A DNA stretch of 64,000 nt from JACOTV01 sp964445135 (GCA_964445135.1 CAYUJW010000001.1:1-64000); one strand, 5' to 3'; shown: positions 8,751-18,228, counted from the stretch's first letter. A program made the numbers and translations. Notes: a model not told the origin generated them from the letters alone.

Positions 8751-9896
8751 ATGAACAAGCCAATGATGCAAGGACTGACATTTGATGATGTGCTTTTGGT
8801 CCCAGGATATAGTGATTTTAAGCGCGAAGAAATTACCCTTAAAACAGCGCTTTCGCCCACCCTTTCGCTTGATGTCCCACTCATATCATCACCCATGGAT
8901 ACAGTGACCGAACACAAACTTGCGATAGCACTTGCGCAAATGGGCGGCATTGGCGTAATCCACCGCAACTTGACGATAACTGGCCAAGCTGATGAGGTGG
9001 CACTTGTGAAAAAGGCCGGGCACCGCGTCGCAGCAGCAATCGGAGTAAGCGATGGCTATGAGCCGCGACTTGCTGCGCTTATGAAAGCGGGAGTCGATAT
9101 GATTCTTCTTGATAGTGCACATGGTTATACGTCGTACATGATTGACGTATTGCGTCACATCAAAAAAACCCAGCCCACACTTACTGTGATGGCCGGAAAC
9201 ATCGCTACATATGCTGCGGCAGAAGCGTTTGTCAAAGCGGGGGCCGACTCGCTGCGAGTTGGTATGGGGCCAGGGGCAATCTGCACGACACGCATAGTAT
9301 CAGGTATGGGTATTCCTCAAGTGACGGCGATCATGGAAGTTGCAAAAGCGACAAAAGGCAGTGCAGTTTCTGTCGTGGCAGATGGAGGTATAAAATACAG
9401 TGGAGACATGATTAAAGCCCTTGCTGCTGGCGCCTCGGCAGTTATGATGGGAAGCTACTTTGCCTCGTGTGAAGAAGCACCCGGAGAATTGTTTCAGCTT
9501 CACGCAAATGATATTCCATCAAGATTTAAAAGTATTGTTGATGCCAAGGACCCCAATAAGCTCTATCAATTCAAATCATATCGTGGAATGGGATCAATTG
9601 GAGCGATGCAAAGTGGAGCAAAAATTAAATCAGAAGATGAATATCACGGAAAAAGCTATAAAGATCGCGTACTTGTGGCCGAAGGCGTCGAGGGGCTCGT
9701 GCCAGTTAAAGGCAGCGTTTCTCGATTAGTTGAACAGGCAATTGGCGGGATGAAATCTGGCATGTACTATGTTGGCGTAAAGACCATCGAGTCACTCCAG
9801 CAAGAAGCGCAATTTATTCAAATAACTCAAGCATCACTGACCGAGTCACATCCACACGACATACTCGTCACAAATGCTGGGGAAAATTATAGTTAA
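8751..9896 (+). CDS. guaB: IMP dehydrogenase lacking the CBS (Bateman) domain
   Basis: IMPDH oxidises IMP to XMP with NAD+, the committed step to GMP. The catalytic loop GPGAICTTRIVSGMGIPQ contains the nucleophile C178, followed by VVADGGIKYSGD and the MMGSYFA phosphate loop. The protein has 381 residues against about 490 in most bacteria. The two CBS domains that normally follow GVIHRNL are absent and the barrel continues directly (VKKAGHRVAAAIGV). The start at ATG 8751 is chosen; an upstream TTG at 8718 adds a poorly conserved tail. The gene lies 39 bp after the deaminase. Confidence 0.95.
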   Translation: MNKPMMQGLTFDDVLLVPGYSDFKREEITLKTALSPTLSLDVPLISSPMDTVTEHKLAIALAQMGGIGVIHRNLTITGQADEVALVKKAGHRVAAAIGVSDGYEPRLAALMKAGVDMILLDSAHGYTSYMIDVLRHIKKTQPTLTVMAGNIATYAAAEAFVKAGADSLRVGMGPGAICTTRIVSGMGIPQVTAIMEVAKATKGSAVSVVADGGIKYSGDMIKALAAGASAVMMGSYFASCEEAPGELFQLHANDIPSRFKSIVDAKDPNKLYQFKSYRGMGSIGAMQSGAKIKSEDEYHGKSYKDRVLVAEGVEGLVPVKGSVSRLVEQAIGGMKSGMYYVGVKTIESLQQEAQFIQITQASLTESHPHDILVTNAGENYS

Positions 9897-9915
9897 TATG
9901 TAAGTGTGTAAATTT

Positions 9916-9928
9916 GTAAATGCGAAAA
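9916..9928 (+). repeat. Left arm of an inverted repeat flanking the four-helix-bundle ORF
   Basis: The 13-mer GTAAATGCGAAAA differs by one base from the reverse complement of 10313-10325 and from a third copy at 56215. It lies in a run rich in TGTAAAT words directly before the ORF start at 9930. Confidence 0.6.
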
Positions 9929-9929
9929 T

Positions 9930-10289
9930 ATGAAAGCAGAAAATCCTGTGCGTGATAAAAGCTATTTATTTGCGCTTAGAATTATTGATACATATAGGCA
10001 ACTTACAGAACAACGACGGGAATTTATATTGTCAAAACAGTTACTACGTTCAGGAACATCCATAGGAGCAAATGTTGAAGAAGCATTAGGTGGACATTCT
10101 CCAAAAGATTTTCGTTCTAAAATGTCAATAGCCTATAAAGAGGCGCTTGAATCAGATTACTGGATCAGACTGTTGAGAGATTCACATTACCTTACTGTTG
10201 AGCAATCAGATGATTTGTTATGTATGCTGTCTGAACTATTGAAAATACTTGGTAAAATTCAACAAACTATGAAGGCAAAGGTATTATGA
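9930..10289 (+). CDS. Four-helix-bundle protein (23S rRNA intervening-sequence type)
   Basis: This 119-residue, all-helical protein belongs to the four-helix-bundle/S23 family first seen inside 23S rRNA intervening sequences. Signatures are LSKQLLRSGTSIGANVEEALGG near the middle and KEALESDYWIRLLRDS after it. The molecular function of the family is not established. It interrupts the guaB-guaA pair and is bounded on both sides by TGTAAAT-rich sequence in inverted orientation. That arrangement suggests it entered as a small cassette. Its AT-rich, poorly biased codons look unlike guaB and guaA. Confidence 0.9.
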   Translation: MKAENPVRDKSYLFALRIIDTYRQLTEQRREFILSKQLLRSGTSIGANVEEALGGHSPKDFRSKMSIAYKEALESDYWIRLLRDSHYLTVEQSDDLLCMLSELLKILGKIQQTMKAKVL

Positions 10290-10312
10290 CACATATTTAC
10301 ACATTTGCATTT

Positions 10313-10325
10313 TTTCACATTTACA
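10313..10325 (-). repeat. Right arm of the inverted repeat flanking the four-helix-bundle ORF
   Basis: Read on the reverse strand this is GTAAATGTGAAAA, 12 of 13 identical to 9916-9928. The full run 10290-10329 repeats the TTTACACAT word three times and ends exactly at the guaA start codon. Confidence 0.6.
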
Positions 10326-10329
10326 CATT

Positions 10330-11856
10330 ATGATAATAATTCTTGATTTCGGAGGACAAACATGTCATTTAATTGGACGCCGACTTGCTGAGCTTGGAAT
10401 CAAAAGCACAGTCATTGAGCCAGAACATGCAATTGAATATCTCCACAAGCACACGACCACAACGGGCGGCATTATCTTGTCTGGCGGACCATCCTCCGTC
10501 TATGAAAAAGGTGCGCCATCTGTTGATGAGAGAATCTTTTCACTTGGCATCCCGGTGCTTGGCATCTGCTATGGGCAGCAGTTGATGTCGCATATTCTCG
10601 GCGGGCACGTCGCCCCCGGGCATAAAAAAGAATACGGACCAGCAACGGTGACAATTACTAAGCCGTGTGAACTTCTGACAAAAACCTCCTCTCCATTTAC
10701 GGTATGGATGTCACATGGGGATGAAGTAAAAAAAGTGCCAAACGGCTTTCACACGTATGCGACAACTGAAACCATTCCTCATGCTGTCATGGCTGATCCT
10801 TTGCGCCAAATGTATGGAATACAGTTTCATCCTGAGCTTATTCACACACAATTTGGACTTCAAATACTTGAAAATTTTGCATCGCTCATCTGTGGACTTC
10901 CCATCAACAAACAGGGAATTGACACAGCACATGTGGAGTCGATTGTTGAAATTATTAAAGAATCAATTCCCACCGGTCATGCAATATGCGCCTTGTCAGG
11001 TGGCGTTGATTCATCTGTTGCCGCCCTACTTGTCCACCGTGCAATTGGCCGACGACTTACCTGTGTATATGTCGATTCAGGCCTCATGAGAAAGGGAGAG
11101 ACTGAACAATTGCGAGCGGTATTTAAACAACATCTTCACATGAATATTCGCATCATCAATGCACGACGCTTGTTTGTAGACCGCTTAAAAGGAGTCACAG
11201 ATCCTGAACGAAAACGCAAAATTATTGGGCGGGCATTTGTTGATGTATTTCAAAAAGAAGCGCTAAAAATCAACGCGACATATCTTGTCCAAGGGACAAT
11301 TTACCCAGACGTCATAGAAAGCGCTGGCACAAAGCACAGCAAGAACATAAAGAGTCACCACAATGTGGGTGGGCTCCCAAAGTCCCTCAAACTTACCCTT
11401 GTTGAGCCGCTTCGAGAATATTATAAAAATGATGTGCGAGAAATAGGACGTGTCCTTGGACTTCCCGCCTCGATTGTACAACGAAAACCATTTCCCGGGC
11501 CCGGCCTCGGCATACGCATTATCGGCGAAGTGACAGAGGCAAAACTCAAGATTTTACGAGAAGCCGATGCGATAGTGCGCGAGGAGTTGGAACGCACTGA
11601 AAGCACAATCTGGCAGATATCTGTCGTATTTACGGGAATTAAGACAACCGGTGTTCGCGGAGACAATCGAGCATATGGCGAGACGATTGGCATCCGAGCA
11701 GTTGAGGCAATTGATGCCATGAGCGCACACCCATCACCAATTGACCACACGCTCTTGCGACGCATCAGCTCAAGAATCGTCAATGAAGTCCCAGCCATTA
11801 ACCGCGTAGTGTATGATATTACAGACAAGCCTCCGGCCACTATTGAATGGGAGTAA
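10330..11856 (+). CDS. guaA: GMP synthase (glutamine-hydrolysing)
   Basis: GuaA aminates XMP to GMP using glutamine and ATP. The protein has 508 residues. The N-terminal class I amidotransferase has nucleophile C80 (GICYGQQ) and H167/E169 (FHPEL). The ATP-pyrophosphatase P-loop is SGGVDSS (223-229), and the C-terminal dimerisation domain contains RKPFPGPGLGIRI and ends YDITDKPPATIEWE. All key residues are present. The ATG at 10330 immediately follows the TTTACACAT repeat run, so its translation signals come from the inserted sequence. Confidence 0.97.
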   Translation: MIIILDFGGQTCHLIGRRLAELGIKSTVIEPEHAIEYLHKHTTTTGGIILSGGPSSVYEKGAPSVDERIFSLGIPVLGICYGQQLMSHILGGHVAPGHKKEYGPATVTITKPCELLTKTSSPFTVWMSHGDEVKKVPNGFHTYATTETIPHAVMADPLRQMYGIQFHPELIHTQFGLQILENFASLICGLPINKQGIDTAHVESIVEIIKESIPTGHAICALSGGVDSSVAALLVHRAIGRRLTCVYVDSGLMRKGETEQLRAVFKQHLHMNIRIINARRLFVDRLKGVTDPERKRKIIGRAFVDVFQKEALKINATYLVQGTIYPDVIESAGTKHSKNIKSHHNVGGLPKSLKLTLVEPLREYYKNDVREIGRVLGLPASIVQRKPFPGPGLGIRIIGEVTEAKLKILREADAIVREELERTESTIWQISVVFTGIKTTGVRGDNRAYGETIGIRAVEAIDAMSAHPSPIDHTLLRRISSRIVNEVPAINRVVYDITDKPPATIEWE

Positions 11857-11868
11857 TCTATATTACGT

Positions 11869-12450
11869 ATGATCGATACAATTCTTCATTTTGCAACAAT
11901 CTTTGGACTGATTGCACTTCGTGTGTATTGGCTACAAGCCGAACAACAATCAAATCGCCGCCTCCCATCAACTACCACTCGAAGACGTCGCTTCATTCAT
12001 ATACTCCACATGATTGAAATTACGTTCTATTTTGTTCTTGTCATCCAACTGATGGGTGTTCGAGTCGCAACGTTTGAACCAAACTGGCTCACGAGAATCC
12101 TTGGTGTTGCTATGTTTGGAAGCGGTGCCGCCCTCTCCTTGAGTGGGCGCTTTGCATTGCACGACAATTGGTCACATATGCTTGATTATCAAGTAAAAGA
12201 ACAACAACAATTGGTTACTGATGACATTTTTAAATATGTGCGTCACCCCATATACGGCGGCGTCCTTTTGTTGTTTACTGGTGTTGAAGTGATTGTTGCT
12301 TCATGGCTTGCTATCCCGTTGTTTATTGGACTATTTTTACTCTTTTATTCACAATCAAAAAAGGAAGAATTTGTCTTAGCTCGACACTTCGGAAAAGAAT
12401 ATTTACGCTACGTACACCGCACCAAAATGTTTTTCCCATACATATTTTAA
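11869..12450 (+). CDS. Isoprenylcysteine carboxyl methyltransferase (ICMT)-family membrane protein
   Basis: A 193-residue integral membrane protein with about four or five hydrophobic segments. The C-terminal half carries the ICMT/PEMT-type signature: YVRHPIYGG, a hydrophobic pair, then KKEEFVLARHFGKEYLRY, the region that binds S-adenosylmethionine in the family. Bacterial members methylate unknown small or lipid substrates; no substrate can be inferred here. It follows guaA by 12 bp, so it may be co-transcribed. Confidence 0.8.
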   Translation: MIDTILHFATIFGLIALRVYWLQAEQQSNRRLPSTTTRRRRFIHILHMIEITFYFVLVIQLMGVRVATFEPNWLTRILGVAMFGSGAALSLSGRFALHDNWSHMLDYQVKEQQQLVTDDIFKYVRHPIYGGVLLLFTGVEVIVASWLAIPLFIGLFLLFYSQSKKEEFVLARHFGKEYLRYVHRTKMFFPYIF

Positions 12451-12465
12451 TGCGCATTCACTGAC

Positions 12466-12957
12466 CTATTTTTGAATAGGTGGTCGAATATGTCCTGCTT
12501 GTCGAAGCGCCCAGTAGGCAGCAGGACTCACGTGCGCCATCTCGCGCACGATAATCGAGTCGCTCGTGCGTCGTGACACACGAACCGCCATCAATTCCTC
12601 AACAATGTTCAGCGCGCCTGGCGGGAGAATAAATGTATCTTCGTGATATGTGTTCATATCTACTTTAAGATTCGGATGAGCTATATGGGTAAATAAATGA
12701 GCGCCATCCGTGTCACCAAATTTAAACGCACGGATTTGCATATTTTGCGCAGTAAGTTCATCGATCAACCGCAACTCGCCACCATCAACCTCCAAAAAAT
12801 GAGCGATATACTCATGCCACCCACCTTGCCTGTCTTGACATATTCGCGAGCGTGAGTCTCGGCGGATGACGTCCTCTTTTTCCATTTCGTTATATAGTGA
12901 ACGTATTTCTTGAGTCGGGCGAAACGGCATATATCCTGCGCTTTGTTCAATTGTCAT
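12466..12957 (-). CDS. Hypothetical protein, 163 residues
   Basis: I do not recognise this protein. It is soluble, with no signal peptide or membrane segment. It is rich in acidic residues and His in the middle (HLFTHIAHPN), and the end reads SPAAYWALRQAGHIRPPIQK. It is convergent with the ICMT-like gene and divergent from rdgB, with a 75-bp AT-rich region carrying -10-like boxes on both strands. A 7-bp inverted repeat (12464-12481) covers its last codons. The long unbroken frame and plausible composition support a real gene. Confidence 0.65.
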   Translation of the reverse strand: MTIEQSAGYMPFRPTQEIRSLYNEMEKEDVIRRDSRSRICQDRQGGWHEYIAHFLEVDGGELRLIDELTAQNMQIRAFKFGDTDGAHLFTHIAHPNLKVDMNTYHEDTFILPPGALNIVEELMAVRVSRRTSDSIIVREMAHVSPAAYWALRQAGHIRPPIQK

Positions 12958-13032
12958 AAGGGAAATAGAAACGGATAAATCAAATATAATTGGTGATAGG
13001 CAGTATAATGTCCTATAGAAAGAAAATCAATC

Positions 13033-13680
13033 ATGCAAATACTTATTGCCACACACAATCCTGCAAAGCGTGACGAACTAGCGCTCGTATTTGCCAAATT
13101 TCTACCCACCACGCTCACATTCGTCACACTGGCTGATGTGGGAATCACTCAGGATGTTGAGGAAACAGGAAAAAAATTTTTAGAAAATGCAATTTTAAAG
13201 GCGGAAACATATGCCCATCTCAGTGGTCTCCCAACCATTGCCGATGATGGAGGAATCTGTATCGAGGCCCTACATGGGGAGCCAGGTGTACACAGCAAAC
13301 GATGGATGGGACGTGAGGCAACCGATCACGAGCTTATCGCGTATTGCCTTAAGAAGCTTGAGCCATTTGAGACAGATAAAGAGCGCAGCGCATATTTTGA
13401 GGTTGTGTTAGCGTTTTGTGCAAGTTCCACAGCAGTTGGTCAACAGAATCCATTTATCCACACGACCAGTGCAAGAGTGTCTGGCCACATTGCACACACG
13501 GCACACAAGGCGGTTATTCCCGGTTTTCCATACCGCGCACTCATGGTCGTTGATAAATACCACCGCTACTATGATGAGCTAACACCACAGCAACACCGGG
13601 AAGTGAATCATCGTTATATGGCGGGGCAACAGCTAGCAAGTGCAATTCTTGCGTGGTACAATAGAGTGTCTAGAACGTAA
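13033..13680 (+). CDS. rdgB: Non-canonical purine NTP pyrophosphatase (RdgB/HAM1 family)
   Basis: The enzyme hydrolyses ITP, dITP and XTP to monophosphates, cleaning the nucleotide pool. Its 215 residues start with ATHNPAKRDEL, matching the family's T-x-N-x-x-K-xx-E substrate loop. D71-D72 of IADDGGICIEAL match the ADDSGL metal/catalytic motif, with Gly where Ser is usual. GEPGVHSKRW follows. It also has a longer C-terminal part than E. coli RdgB. A TATAAT box at 13004-13009 would give a leader of about 16 bases. It lies 19 bp before serS. Confidence 0.88.
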   Translation: MQILIATHNPAKRDELALVFAKFLPTTLTFVTLADVGITQDVEETGKKFLENAILKAETYAHLSGLPTIADDGGICIEALHGEPGVHSKRWMGREATDHELIAYCLKKLEPFETDKERSAYFEVVLAFCASSTAVGQQNPFIHTTSARVSGHIAHTAHKAVIPGFPYRALMVVDKYHRYYDELTPQQHREVNHRYMAGQQLASAILAWYNRVSRT

Positions 13681-13699
13681 TTCAAAATTAATAGCACAT

Positions 13700-14953
13700 A
13701 TGATCTCGCTTGATATTATTCGCCAAAATCCCCAGCTAGTCCAAGAAGCCGCAAAAAACAAGAATCGTGTTGTGGATGTGAAACTCATTTTAGAGCTTGA
13801 TGAAAAACGAAGAGCGCTGATATTGGAAGTAGATGCAATTCGAAAAGAGCGAAATGATGTTGCAAAAAAACCATTATCAGACGAAGTAAAACTCCAGGGT
13901 ACTCAGCTGAAAGAAACACTCAAAATAAAAGAAGGGTTATTACGCGACGTGGAAGCACTGCTTGAAACCGAGATGCTGCGGGTACCAAACATTCCACTTG
14001 ATGAGGTGCCAGTTGGTCATGACGAGCGTGATAACGTGGTGATTAAAACCGTTGGCACAATCCCCACCTTTTCATTTACTCCCCGCTCACACATTGATTT
14101 ACTTGCCCTACACGATCTTGCCGATTTGGAGCGTGGAGCCAAAGTCAGCGGCTTTCGAGGCTACTTTCTCAAAGGAAAACTTGCCGCAATTCAAATGGGA
14201 CTCATGATGTATGCTATGCAGTTTTTAATGAAAAAGGGATATACCCCACTTATTGCACCATCACTTGTTAAAGGCTTCACGCTATATGGGAATGGCCAAT
14301 TTCCATGGGGTGAGGAGGAAGTGTACAAAACAAACGACGATGATTCATATTTGGCAGGAACCGCAGAGGTGCCTGTTACTTCATATTTTGCTGGCGAAAC
14401 ATTAAACGAAGAAGATCTTCCTAAGAAGTTTGTTGCATTCTCGCCGTGTTTTCGAAAAGAGGCTGGATCGTATGGAAAAGATACGAAAGGACTCTATCGT
14501 GTCCATGAGTTTTGGAAGATTGAGCAAGTCATTGTTGCACCGGCAGATATTGATCGGGCAAAAGAACTTCATGAAGAATTACAGCAAAATAGTGAAGAGC
14601 TTCTACAAGGATTGGACCTACCATACCGTGTACTGCTTATGTGTACCGGCGACATGGGTGAACCGCAGATAAAAAAATATGACACGGAAGTGTGGATGAG
14701 TGAGCGACAGGCGTACGGGGAGACCATGTCAAACAGTATCATGGGTGATTTTCAAGCCAGACGTCTGAAGCTGCGATATAAAACGAAGAGTGGACAGGTA
14801 AACTATTGCTATACGCTAAACAACACAGCTATTGCATGTCCAAGAATTCTTATTCCACTTCTTGAGAACAATCAGCAGGAAGATGGCAGCATCACGATTC
14901 CCCTGGCGCTTCAGCCATATGTCGGATTTGACAAAATCGGAGACAAATCGTGA
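13700..14953 (+). CDS. serS: Seryl-tRNA synthetase
   Basis: This class II synthetase charges tRNA-Ser. It has 417 residues: an N-terminal coiled-coil arm (about 30-105) that reads the long variable arm of tRNA-Ser, then the catalytic core with TAEVPVTS, motif 2 (FRKEAGSYGKDTKGLYR) and motif 3 (NNTAIACPRILIPLLENNQ). The start at 13700 (MISLDIIRQNP) is the conserved N-terminus of the family. A longer frame starting at 13640 would overlap rdgB and is rejected. Confidence 0.97.
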   Translation: MISLDIIRQNPQLVQEAAKNKNRVVDVKLILELDEKRRALILEVDAIRKERNDVAKKPLSDEVKLQGTQLKETLKIKEGLLRDVEALLETEMLRVPNIPLDEVPVGHDERDNVVIKTVGTIPTFSFTPRSHIDLLALHDLADLERGAKVSGFRGYFLKGKLAAIQMGLMMYAMQFLMKKGYTPLIAPSLVKGFTLYGNGQFPWGEEEVYKTNDDDSYLAGTAEVPVTSYFAGETLNEEDLPKKFVAFSPCFRKEAGSYGKDTKGLYRVHEFWKIEQVIVAPADIDRAKELHEELQQNSEELLQGLDLPYRVLLMCTGDMGEPQIKKYDTEVWMSERQAYGETMSNSIMGDFQARRLKLRYKTKSGQVNYCYTLNNTAIACPRILIPLLENNQQEDGSITIPLALQPYVGFDKIGDKS

Positions 14954-14967
14954 GATTTGAGCTTTGA

Positions 14968-17217
14968 CTATTGAACTGGTGGAGTCACGGGGATTGGAGC
15001 CGCGCAATTGCGAGCACTCCCTTCGGTTCCTGCAACAAAATACTCCATACGACCGGCACAAGGTCGACTTACAATATTTTGAGGAATGTTATACCACGTG
15101 TTTTTTTGACTATATGTTTTCAGAATGTGCGTCATAATACGATTCCAAATAGGAGCAGCTCCTGTGACACCTGAAGTCAGCTGAGGATTCATTGGCGTAC
15201 TGTCGTTATTTCCGACCCACACTGAAACGAGATATTCTGGCGTATACCCAATAGTCCAGTTATCTTTTTTATTGTCAGTTGTTCCGGTCTTTACGGCAAC
15301 ACGGTACCCTGGAATCTCAAGGGCAGAACGCGGTCCAAATGCTGCAACACGAGCCGCATTGTCTGAGATGATGTCAGACACAATATAGGCGACTTCAGGT
15401 GACACAGCAGACACTGGTTGTGGATCCAAGCTTTCAACGAGCACATTTTGGTAATCTAAAATTTTCTCAATTGGCGTGACATCTACGCGATTTCCCTGGT
15501 TGGCCAATACCCCAAACGCCGTTGCCATGTCAACCATTCGCACTTCTCCACCACCGAGCGAAAGCGAGAGCCCATACCGCGTTGGATCTTCAAATGTTGT
15601 GATGCCCAGCCGCTTGGCAAACTCAATAAAGCTTCCTACACCAACTGACTCGATCGTCTTCACGGCTGGTATATTGTATGAGTTGGCAAGCGCTTGACGC
15701 ATGGTAACCATACCATGAAACCGCCCATCATAATTAACTGGTCGATACACCTCGGTCGCCCCCGGTGACGTAAAGGTTGTTGGCGCATCAACAATGGTCG
15801 TTGCTGCAGTTTGTCCGTTTTGCAAGGCGAGCGCATATACAAGCGGCTTAATTGAAGAGCCAGGCTGTCGTTGTCCAGTCGTCACATTGTACGATCCAAA
15901 CGGTTGCAAATAATAATCAATTGATCCAGCCATCGCAAGAATTTCACCCGTTTGCGGCTTCGTTACAAGTACGGCGCCGTTTGTGACATTGAGATATTTG
16001 ATTTTTTCAACTTCCTCTCTGAGTATTTGATCAACCACATCCTGCAAATCGCTATCAATTGTCGACTGAATATTGAGCCCCCCTTCCTCAACCATTTTCG
16101 TTCCGTACTTTTGCTCAAGCACTTGTTTGGTATAAAAAACGAAGTGAGGATTACGAATTGCAACAGTTGGGGGCACAATATCAAGCGGCACATTTCTTGC
16201 CTCGTTATATTCCTTTAATTGTATGTATCCTTGCTGATACATCTTTTGAAGAACTTCGTTTCGTCGCTGTGTCGCATACTCTGGATTGGTATATGGTGAG
16301 TAAATTGAAGGGGCCTGCGGCAATCCAGCTAAAAGCGCTGCCTGATCAAGGGTTAGATCTTTTGCCTTTTTGTTAAAAAATGTTTTTGATGCTTCTTCAA
16401 TTCCATAGGATGAGCCGCCATATGGAACTTGGTTTAAATACATTTCCAAAATTTCATATTTGTCATACATTCGTTCGGTCCACAAGGCCAAGACCATCTC
16501 GCGGACCTTTCTCGTTATCGTCTGCTCAGGTGTCAATAATGCACTTTTGACGAGTTGCTGCGTAATTGTTGATCCACCTTGAATATTGTCGGACTTAATA
16601 TTCTCCAAAAATGCACGAAATATTCCCCCAACTAGCGAGACGCCTTTATGCTTAAAAAAGTCTTTATCCTCAATGGCGATTGCTGCTTGATACACATACG
16701 GCTGTAGGTCACGAATGGCAATCGGAGTTCTATTTTGATCGCGGTAAAATACGTACAACAGCTTTCCATTGCGATCATACATATGTGAAGTGAGGGAATA
16801 ATTCACTTTTCCGATGTTTGCAGGCGACGGAAGGTATGAGAAAAACAAATATCCCTGATAAATTCCATACCCAACGCTGCTTGAGACAGAAAGAATGAAT
16901 ACACAAAGCAGGCTCCATTTAAAAATATTTATACGGTGGCGGGCGGTAGTATAGCGAGACGACACAAAATGCAATGGCTGCTTGTGTGATTGTTGACGCT
17001 TCATGTGTTTCTTCTGAATGGGCGTAAAATTGCGTGAGCGCGAAGGAAAGCGGGTACGGAAACGAGCGATTATTGGAGCTAAGTGGAGGAACCGCAAAGC
17101 CCGTGCTGATGCCTTTTTTACAAACCTATAGTTTGCCATGACCGCTCCAGATACGACAGCCCCAATTGCTTCAAAAAAATGGAATATTGCGTTTATAATC
17201 ATGGAGAAAAGACTCAT
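14968..17217 (-). CDS. Class A penicillin-binding protein (PBP1a-like, bifunctional)
   Basis: It polymerises and cross-links peptidoglycan. The 749 residues comprise a basic cytoplasmic tail, a membrane anchor at about 97-120, a GT51 glycosyltransferase domain (AIEDKDFFKHKGVS, GGSTITQQLVK, EMYLNQVPYGG) and a transpeptidase domain with SSIKP (SxxK), SYN (SxN) and KTGTTDNKKDNW. Near the C-terminus are two Cys about 20 residues apart that could form a disulphide. A TATAAT box (17226-17231, reverse) lies 8 bases from the ATG, indicating a leaderless mRNA. It is convergent with serS and the first of several envelope genes. Confidence 0.95.
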   Translation of the reverse strand: MSLFSMIINAIFHFFEAIGAVVSGAVMANYRFVKKASARALRFLHLAPIIARFRTRFPSRSRNFTPIQKKHMKRQQSHKQPLHFVSSRYTTARHRINIFKWSLLCVFILSVSSSVGYGIYQGYLFFSYLPSPANIGKVNYSLTSHMYDRNGKLLYVFYRDQNRTPIAIRDLQPYVYQAAIAIEDKDFFKHKGVSLVGGIFRAFLENIKSDNIQGGSTITQQLVKSALLTPEQTITRKVREMVLALWTERMYDKYEILEMYLNQVPYGGSSYGIEEASKTFFNKKAKDLTLDQAALLAGLPQAPSIYSPYTNPEYATQRRNEVLQKMYQQGYIQLKEYNEARNVPLDIVPPTVAIRNPHFVFYTKQVLEQKYGTKMVEEGGLNIQSTIDSDLQDVVDQILREEVEKIKYLNVTNGAVLVTKPQTGEILAMAGSIDYYLQPFGSYNVTTGQRQPGSSIKPLVYALALQNGQTAATTIVDAPTTFTSPGATEVYRPVNYDGRFHGMVTMRQALANSYNIPAVKTIESVGVGSFIEFAKRLGITTFEDPTRYGLSLSLGGGEVRMVDMATAFGVLANQGNRVDVTPIEKILDYQNVLVESLDPQPVSAVSPEVAYIVSDIISDNAARVAAFGPRSALEIPGYRVAVKTGTTDNKKDNWTIGYTPEYLVSVWVGNNDSTPMNPQLTSGVTGAAPIWNRIMTHILKTYSQKNTWYNIPQNIVSRPCAGRMEYFVAGTEGSARNCAAPIPVTPPVQ

Positions 17218-17361
17218 TGGGGCACATTATACCACGTATGAGTTTGGTATATCAATGAAGATGCTTACCCAATGATTGACCGCACTCCCCCACTTGTCCA
17301 GTAGTAATAATACTTAAAAGTGAACAATAATACGAGTGCGCAATGTGGTGACTTCGGCTTA

Positions 17362-18201
17362 TTACAACGCAGTAGGCTGCCGAACCAGCTTCGCCTTTAC
17401 CACCAATCTGTTCCAATATGTGCCAGGTGGAACACAGGTAATGAGCGTCAAATACGAAGCGTCATACTGTTGATCAAGCACTGAAATCTGATCCGGTTTT
17501 ACCACGAACATGTCATACACTTCGTATTCGTAGGAAGTGTTTGCCACCTCAGCCATCACACGATCTCCTTTTTCAAGCGATGGTAAATAGGTAAATATAG
17601 ACCTATAGTCTCGCGTGTCATATAGTTGCGGTAGCGTTGAGTGCCCAAACAACACTACATTTCCGTTTTCCCCGGGGAATGAGACAGGTAAAAAATGAAT
17701 AAGGCTTTTTGACAGATCTTCGCCACCTACTTCGACCAGCGCATTTTGAATATTGAGTCGCGGTATTGTAAGGCTATACTCTTTAATGAGCCCCGTTTGT
17801 GTAACCACTGAACCGGTATTTGAAATGACAGATGGAATCTCTGAAACCTGCTGTTGAACAGGAGGTGGATTGGTCGCGCTGATATCGCCTTTTGCATCGA
17901 TCGTTCTGGTTAAGGGAAACCATTCACTCGCATGGGTGAAGTCTTGCACATTTCCAGCATACGCATAAATATTGGTATCTATGCTTTGGGACATACGAAT
18001 GGCAGTTGCAATTTGTGTTGACGGGACAGGTGTCGTGATAGTCTGGCGAAAGAACAATCGCGAATATAACTCAAATGAAAGGATTGGATATATTGCCCAA
18101 AACAGAAGGAGAGAACCGCCAACAAATGACATGTACGAGATGAACGTGGCTACTTTTTTTCGTTTGGGATGAAAATCCTTCTTATATACACGAAGCGACA
18201 T
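17362..18201 (-). CDS. Sortase family transpeptidase
   Basis: The protein is 279 residues with one N-terminal membrane segment (about 20-42) and an extracytoplasmic sortase domain. The catalytic His is in LFGHSTLP (H187), Cys in TLITCVPPG (C256), and Arg in YWNRLVV (R265). The TLxTC...R arrangement is diagnostic. The start at 18201 is chosen because a TACTAT box (18210-18215, reverse) lies 8 bases upstream; a TTG at 18207 is the alternative. No LPxTG-type substrate is obvious in the window. It is followed by the PBP in the same direction and may join surface proteins to the wall. Confidence 0.9.
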   Translation of the reverse strand: MSLRVYKKDFHPKRKKVATFISYMSFVGGSLLLFWAIYPILSFELYSRLFFRQTITTPVPSTQIATAIRMSQSIDTNIYAYAGNVQDFTHASEWFPLTRTIDAKGDISATNPPPVQQQVSEIPSVISNTGSVVTQTGLIKEYSLTIPRLNIQNALVEVGGEDLSKSLIHFLPVSFPGENGNVVLFGHSTLPQLYDTRDYRSIFTYLPSLEKGDRVMAEVANTSYEYEVYDMFVVKPDQISVLDQQYDASYLTLITCVPPGTYWNRLVVKAKLVRQPTAL

Positions 18202-18228
18202 ATCCAATCATAGTACCAGATATCGACA

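Noticed and set aside
12464..12481. Bidirectional terminator between the ICMT-like gene and the 163-residue hypothetical gene
   Set aside because: The 7-bp arms are perfect but lie in the coding end of one gene, and no T-run follows on either strand.
13640..13699. Longer serS start overlapping rdgB
   Set aside because: The conserved N-terminus MISLDIIRQNP starts at 13700; the extra residues have no family match.
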